Assembly (NCBI GenBank): GCA_030156305.1
Contig: JASGMZ010000119.1
Location: forward strand, 1-8,734
Source: Bacteroidales bacterium
GTDB lineage: Bacteria; Bacteroidota; Bacteroidia; Bacteroidales; UBA12077
Direction of reading: 5' to 3'
DNA: 8,734 nt
The notes under the pieces were generated by a model. That model was not told the origin of the DNA. It worked only from the letters and a program-made list of their open reading frames with translations, and searched no databases. Positions 5,766 through 8,734 of the stretch are shown in pieces; the first letter of the stretch is position 1; each line of letters begins with the position of its first letter. A program made the translations under genes and the position numbers.

Positions 5766-6698
5766 ATGAATAGAGAATCTGAAAATCCCCATTATCCTAA
5801 AATACTATTTTTTGAGTATGCAGTAGGTAGCGGAGAAATCGTTGATAAAGACATACTTGAAGAAGGTAGGTTGATGTATGATACTATTTTAAACCATTTT
5901 TTAAGTAGTGGGCACCAGGTAACTTCACTAATCGATGAAAAATATTACAACTCACAAAATAATTCATCAAATTTCAATGTTATATCTTTAAATAAAAATG
6001 ACGATTATATATCTAAAATTGAAAATATTCTGGATGAAGTGGATATGGCGTTGATTATTGCACCAGAATGCGAAAACATCCTATATGAGCTAACTAAGTT
6101 AATCGAAAAACATAAGGTTATCAATATCGGTTCTTCAAGTAAGGGGGTTAAAATCGCAGGAAATAAATATTTAACCTACGAAGCCATAAAAGAAGCCGTA
6201 AAAACTCCTAAAACATATCCATTAAAAAAATATGTTATAAAAGAGACAAGCGGGTGCGGCGGTGCTCATCAGGTACTTGATGAAGAATATGTAATCCAAG
6301 AATTTGTAGAAGGAGCTCCGTATTCTGTTAGTTTTATTGTTGGACAGAATGACAAAATATATCCTATATGCTTAAACAGGCAGTATATCAACGATATATA
6401 CTGTGGTGGAGAAGTAAACATAAACCATCCATTAAAGGAAGAAATAATAAAGGAATCCGAAAAGGCGCTGAGAAAAATCGATGGTTTAAACGGCTATGTA
6501 GGAGTGGATGTGTTAGTTGGTGAAAAAATAAACATTTTAGAAATAAATCCAAGAATCACAACTTCAGTTTGTGGAATCAGTACAGACCCTTCACTTGGAA
6601 GCCTTTTGGTGGATAATGCACTTGGAAGGGAAATAAACTTTACAGTTAATGTAGGAAAAAGGTTCATTAGAAAAGAAGATGGTTTTGAGTTTTTATAA
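5766..6698 (+). CDS. mfnD: Tyramine-glutamate ligase MfnD (methanofuran biosynthesis, ATP-grasp)
   Basis: Joins glutamate to tyramine with ATP, an early step in building the methanofuran side chain; cytoplasmic. The 310-residue product begins with the pre-ATP-grasp segment ILFFEYAVGSGE at 13-24, typical of this group. The ATP-grasp core follows: K159 in YVIKE, the glycine-rich loop SGCGGAHQ at 162-169, EYVIQEFVEG at 174-183, GVDVLV at 246-251 and the metal-binding LEINPR at 258-263 with E259 and N261. GGEVNINHPL near 214-223 also fits. Size is close to the characterised M. jannaschii enzyme. The start is set by AAAGGTG at 5754-5760. It follows the KH/PP-loop gene by 22 bases, so the two are likely one transcript. 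A related ATP-grasp ligase with another amine substrate is the main alternative. Confidence 0.83.
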   Translation: MNRESENPHYPKILFFEYAVGSGEIVDKDILEEGRLMYDTILNHFLSSGHQVTSLIDEKYYNSQNNSSNFNVISLNKNDDYISKIENILDEVDMALIIAPECENILYELTKLIEKHKVINIGSSSKGVKIAGNKYLTYEAIKEAVKTPKTYPLKKYVIKETSGCGGAHQVLDEEYVIQEFVEGAPYSVSFIVGQNDKIYPICLNRQYINDIYCGGEVNINHPLKEEIIKESEKALRKIDGLNGYVGVDVLVGEKINILEINPRITTSVCGISTDPSLGSLLVDNALGREINFTVNVGKRFIRKEDGFEFL

Positions 6699-6719
6699 CT
6701 TATATTGTTTAAATCATTA

Positions 6720-6757
6720 CTTAATATTATTTATTCTTATTCTATTCATTTTTTTCA
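6720..6757 (+). terminator. T-rich end of the mfnD transcript
   Basis: Interrupted T runs follow mfnD and finish with seven T near 6749-6755, inside the 3' end of the convergent taw2. It fits an archaeal oligo-T terminator, without a hairpin. Confidence 0.35.
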
Positions 6758-7584
6758 AATTCAGCATCAACAACAACGTGCCAAACTCCTGGGGAGTATT
6801 TCTTTATTTTGTTTATTTTGTAGTCAGTTAATTTATAGCCGTTTTTTTCTCCGTGATATCTGAGCTGTTCTATAGGTCTGATATTCATAATTTTTTCTGC
6901 CACCGTGTCATGGTAATGTATAACTCCTTTATCTTTTAGGAATTCAAAGGCTTTATCTAAAAACTTATGGGTTTTTAAAACATATCCCATTATAATTCTA
7001 TCTGCCATGTTCTCCATCATAACCTTTCTATTATCACTCAATATTGCAACCATATTGTCCAGTTTGTTTAGTTTTATATTTTCACAGAGATAGTGGTATG
7101 AGTTAGGATTTATCTCAATAGAATAGATTTTTTTAGGTTTTGAGTATTTTGCCATAGGTATGCTGAAATAACCTATTCCTGCAAACATGTCCACAACTGT
7201 TTCATCTGGATTTGATATATGGGCCATTCTTTTCCTTTCTTCTATATTCCCCATGCTCCACATTACCTTTGAAACATCTATTTTAAATCTACAACCATGT
7301 TCTTTGTGAATTGTTTCAGTTTCGTTATTATCGTTACTGCCCATATTACTGCTATAGATCACCCTTACACGGGGAGTTCTAAAATCTCCGGTTATATGTG
7401 TACTATATTTGACTATAGTCCTGCAGTTGGTTCTTTTAACAAGTTCTTTTATTTCATCGTCTGTTAAACTTCTTTTAACAATCAATATGTCGCCTATTTT
7501 TTGATACTTTATTTTAGATTCCCCTGGATTCTGAACAGATTTTGTTTTGGTTATGTTATCTCTGGAGTTAGTGTTCGCATTCAT
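6742..7584 (-). CDS. taw2: tRNA-Phe wybutosine/wyosine aminocarboxypropyltransferase Taw2 (Tyw2 family)
   Basis: Transfers the 3-amino-3-carboxypropyl group of S-adenosylmethionine to 4-demethylwyosine (imG-14) at position 37 of tRNA-Phe. In 280 residues the Rossmann SAM-binding motif is DMFAGIGYFSIP at 132-143, the acidic strand end is SIEINP at 155-160, RIIMGYV at 196-202 stands where Trm5 methyltransferases have an NLP-type motif, and HYHDT is at 223-227. GIGYF and MGYV point to Taw2 rather than the paralogous m1G37 methyltransferase Trm5, which has GVGPF and NLP. An N-terminal tail of about 25 polar residues precedes the conserved part. The region upstream of the ATG holds two copies of AGGTAATA ten bases apart; the nearer (7587-7594) could serve as ribosome-binding site. 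It is separate from the pfpI-like gene upstream, since a terminator-like dyad lies between them. Confidence 0.87.
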   Translation of the reverse strand: MNANTNSRDNITKTKSVQNPGESKIKYQKIGDILIVKRSLTDDEIKELVKRTNCRTIVKYSTHITGDFRTPRVRVIYSSNMGSNDNNETETIHKEHGCRFKIDVSKVMWSMGNIEERKRMAHISNPDETVVDMFAGIGYFSIPMAKYSKPKKIYSIEINPNSYHYLCENIKLNKLDNMVAILSDNRKVMMENMADRIIMGYVLKTHKFLDKAFEFLKDKGVIHYHDTVAEKIMNIRPIEQLRYHGEKNGYKLTDYKINKIKKYSPGVWHVVVDAEFEKNE

Positions 7585-7641
7585 GCTATTACCTAATATT
7601 ACCTTAATGTTAACAATTTTTAATAAATATTAAATTAAATT

Positions 7642-7668
7642 AAAAAAATTAATAAATTAATTTATTAA
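7642..7668 (-). terminator. Hairpin plus T-run terminator of the DJ-1/PfpI gene
   Basis: A perfect 20-base A/T palindrome at 7649-7668 is followed on the minus strand by seven T (7648-7642), resembling an intrinsic terminator. It lies 20 bases after the stop codon. Further T-rich runs (about 7669-7687) precede it. Confidence 0.5.
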
Positions 7669-7687
7669 AAAAGTTAAATTAAAAAAG

Positions 7688-8203
7688 TTATTTCTCAAGC
7701 ATTTCAGCTATTTTATTTCCAAATACTATTGTAAATTCTGGACCTTTAGCAGTTATGATGTTTCCATCTGTAACTACGCCTTCATCGACGTACTCGGCAC
7801 CATTTTCTTTTAGTATGTCTATTGCTTCTTTTACAGGATATACTGTAGCTTTTTTACCTTTTAAAATACCTGCCTTAGCTAAAACCACTGGAGAAAGACA
7901 TATTGCAGAAACTATTTTTCCTTTTTCATAGAATTTTTTTACAAGATCTATCAAATCTTCATTGTTCCAGAGGTATTTTTTAGATCCTATGCCCCCTACA
8001 ATCATTATAGCATCAAAATCATCAACATTTACATCGTTAATAGTCCTTTTTGTTGTTGCTCTTCCCCCCAACATTCCCGTGTGTTCCCCTACGGTAGTTG
8101 AAACCATCTGTGCAGCAATATTTTTATTATAAAACACCTGCAATGGATCAAAAAGTTCATCGTCTCTAAAATCTTTTGGAGCTATAACTATCAATACAAC
8201 CAT
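7688..8203 (-). CDS. DJ-1/PfpI family protein
   Basis: A small cytoplasmic protein of the DJ-1/PfpI superfamily, which includes glyoxalases/deglycases, chaperones and the archaeal PfpI peptidase. The 171 residues cover one full domain: VLIVIAPKDFRDDEL with the conserved acidic residue E16, FDAIMIVGGIGS at 63-74, the nucleophile elbow SAICLSPVVLAKAGIL with C102, and VTDGNIITAKGPE near 144-156. Classical PfpI has AICHGP; here Leu and Ser follow the cysteine, so the histidine next to the nucleophile is missing. Peptidase activity is therefore doubtful and a stress or detoxification role is equally possible. The ATG at 8203 follows GAGGGGG about five bases away. A minus-strand TATA-like box (GATATAAACC, 8253-8262) gives a plausible leader of about 30 bases. 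Confidence 0.85.
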   Translation of the reverse strand: MVVLIVIAPKDFRDDELFDPLQVFYNKNIAAQMVSTTVGEHTGMLGGRATTKRTINDVNVDDFDAIMIVGGIGSKKYLWNNEDLIDLVKKFYEKGKIVSAICLSPVVLAKAGILKGKKATVYPVKEAIDILKENGAEYVDEGVVTDGNIITAKGPEFTIVFGNKIAEMLEK

Positions 8204-8252
8204 TCAAACCCCCTCATTAAGTTACAAATTATAACAAAAACTATATCCGTAT

Positions 8253-8262
8253 GGTTTATATC
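8253..8262 (-). promoter_or_regulatory. Candidate TATA box for the DJ-1/PfpI gene
   Basis: GATATAAACC on the minus strand is about 50 bases before the ATG. A second A/T box, GTTATAATTTG (8228-8238), is closer and would leave almost no leader. Confidence 0.35.
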
Positions 8263-8287
8263 ATTTATTATAAGTCGTTTACAATCA

Positions 8288-8461
8288 TAGTTGTTTGCGT
8301 TAGATATTGAATATTAACTCCAATAAAATTAATCGGCAAACTGGGTTTTGTCATATATTTTAGGATCCATTTCCTTTATTTTAAAATTTAAAGCAATAAT
8401 AACAACCATTTTAAAAATTTGTAATATATGAACAAATTCCAATAAATTTCGCAAACAACTA
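8288..8461. repeat. 12-bp perfect inverted repeats flanking 150 bp, possible MITE remnant
   Basis: TAGTTGTTTGCG at 8288-8299 is exactly complementary to CGCAAACAACTA at 8450-8461. The enclosed 150 bases are A/T-rich and hold no supported gene, but contain a near-repeat (CTCCAATAAA near 8320 and TTCCAATAAA near 8436). TTTACA occurs just outside both ends (8278-8283 and 8463-8468), but not directly abutting, so it is not a clean target duplication. A small non-autonomous element is possible; a looping regulator site or chance are alternatives. The rest of the 8204-8585 intergenic region holds only promoter-like sequence. Confidence 0.4.
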
Positions 8462-8496
8462 ATTTACACCCATATTTTTCAAAGTTTTATTTATTA

Positions 8497-8520
8497 TTTA
8501 TAAATATAAAATTTTATAAA
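8497..8520 (+). promoter_or_regulatory. TATA-rich promoter candidate for the gene at the right edge
   Basis: Two TATA-like boxes (ATTTATAAATA and TTTTATAAA) lie 65-90 bases before the ATG at 8586. Either would give a leader of several tens of bases that includes GAGGGA at 8576-8581. Confidence 0.35.
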
Positions 8521-8585
8521 GTCCTAGAACGACCATAATACCAATATCATCATACGAATCTAACAAAATACGCTTGAGGGATTTC

Positions 8586-8734
8586 ATGGAATATGTTTTT
8601 GATTATATTTATCAGAATTACGGACTAAAAGACGGAAATTACGAAAACCTTCGGTTTTCGAATCCAGTAGGTTACGGAAGCCAAAGGCTTCCGAATCCGG
8701 TAGGTTACGGAAGCCAAAGGCTTCCGAATCCGGT
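8586..8734 (+). CDS. Unrecognised protein, 5' end only, with in-frame 11-residue repeats
   Basis: An open frame of 49 codons that leaves the window without a stop; product unknown. The ATG is preceded by GAGGGA (8576-8581) at four bases, a fair ribosome-binding site. Residues 1-18 (MEYVFDYIYQNYGLKDGN) look like an ordinary protein start. From residue 19 the protein is made of 11-residue repeats, YENLRFSNPVG then YGSQRLPNPVG, with a third, cut copy identical to the second as far as it goes. The repeats come from the 33-bp hairpin units, so the coding sequence and the hairpins occupy the same DNA. Either the hairpin elements entered a gene in frame, or the gene consists of them, or the frame is open by chance. 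The unit length being a multiple of three means copy number can change without a frameshift. Confidence 0.45.
   Translation, partial: MEYVFDYIYQNYGLKDGNYENLRFSNPVGYGSQRLPNPVGYGSQRLPNP
8642..8734. repeat. 33-bp tandem repeat, each unit a triloop hairpin (right array)
   Basis: Hairpins at 8642-8660 (TTC loop), 8675-8693 and 8708-8726 (both AAA loop) have perfect 8-bp stems and start exactly 33 bases apart. Each is followed by a 14-base spacer beginning AATCC and ending GTAGGTTA. The first unit differs from the second at eight positions: four in the stem, forming two compensated pairs (A-T to G-C), three in the loop, and one in the spacer. The second and third units are identical over the visible length. 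The repeat runs off the window. Confidence 0.92.

Noticed and set aside
8204..8585. tRNA or other structured RNA gene in the long intergenic region
   Set aside because: No cloverleaf, T-loop (GTTCRA) or G/C-rich segment could be found; apart from the 12-bp inverted repeats the sequence is A/T-rich and promoter-like.
8642..8734. Diversity-generating retroelement variable repeat
   Set aside because: Differences between units are paired A-T to G-C changes plus a loop change, not adenine-only changes. No reverse transcriptase is visible.

Overview
The window is strongly A+T-rich and archaeal. Ribosome-binding sites are of the GGTGA/GGAGG type, TATA-like boxes replace bacterial -35/-10 promoters, and the gene content is that of a methanogen. 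It holds a methanofuran-biosynthesis ATP-grasp ligase (MfnD), an archaeal long-chain FKBP chaperone, archaetidylserine decarboxylase, the wyosine enzyme Taw2 and a CooC-type nickel-insertion ATPase. A member of the Methanococcales is the most likely source. This is inferred from gene content, not from a search.

Layout. Bases 1-210 are a dense array of seven small perfect or near-perfect hairpins, followed by about 125 bp with no supported gene. Then come mobA (-), a long-chain FKBP (+), moaA (+), cooC-like (-), asd (+), a KH plus degenerate PP-loop protein (+) followed closely by mfnD (+), taw2 (-) and a DJ-1/PfpI-family protein (-). A 380-bp intergenic region containing a 12-bp inverted-repeat pair follows. 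Last is the start of an unrecognised reading frame (+) that runs off the right edge and carries an in-frame 33-bp tandem repeat, each unit of which is again a hairpin.

How the genes fit together. MoaA and MobA act at the first and late steps of the molybdopterin/tungstopterin guanine dinucleotide cofactor, and MfnD makes part of methanofuran. Both end products are needed by formylmethanofuran dehydrogenase, the entry step of methanogenesis. The CooC-like ATPase probably serves CO dehydrogenase/acetyl-CoA synthase. The other genes are housekeeping: folding, ether-lipid head groups, tRNA-Phe modification and a stress-type DJ-1 protein.

The most unusual content is the hairpin elements at both ends. 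All ten clear copies share one rule: a stem of about 8-12 bp closing with C-G on a three-base loop that is all purine or all pyrimidine (GAA, TTC, AAA or TTT). Stem sequences differ from copy to copy while base pairing is kept. In the right-hand tandem repeat, two aligned stem pairs change together from A-T to G-C, although this alters the encoded peptide. A degraded relative lies alone between cooC and asd. I do not recognise this as a named repeat family. The window begins and ends inside such repeats, so it may be a contig bounded by assembly breaks at repeats.
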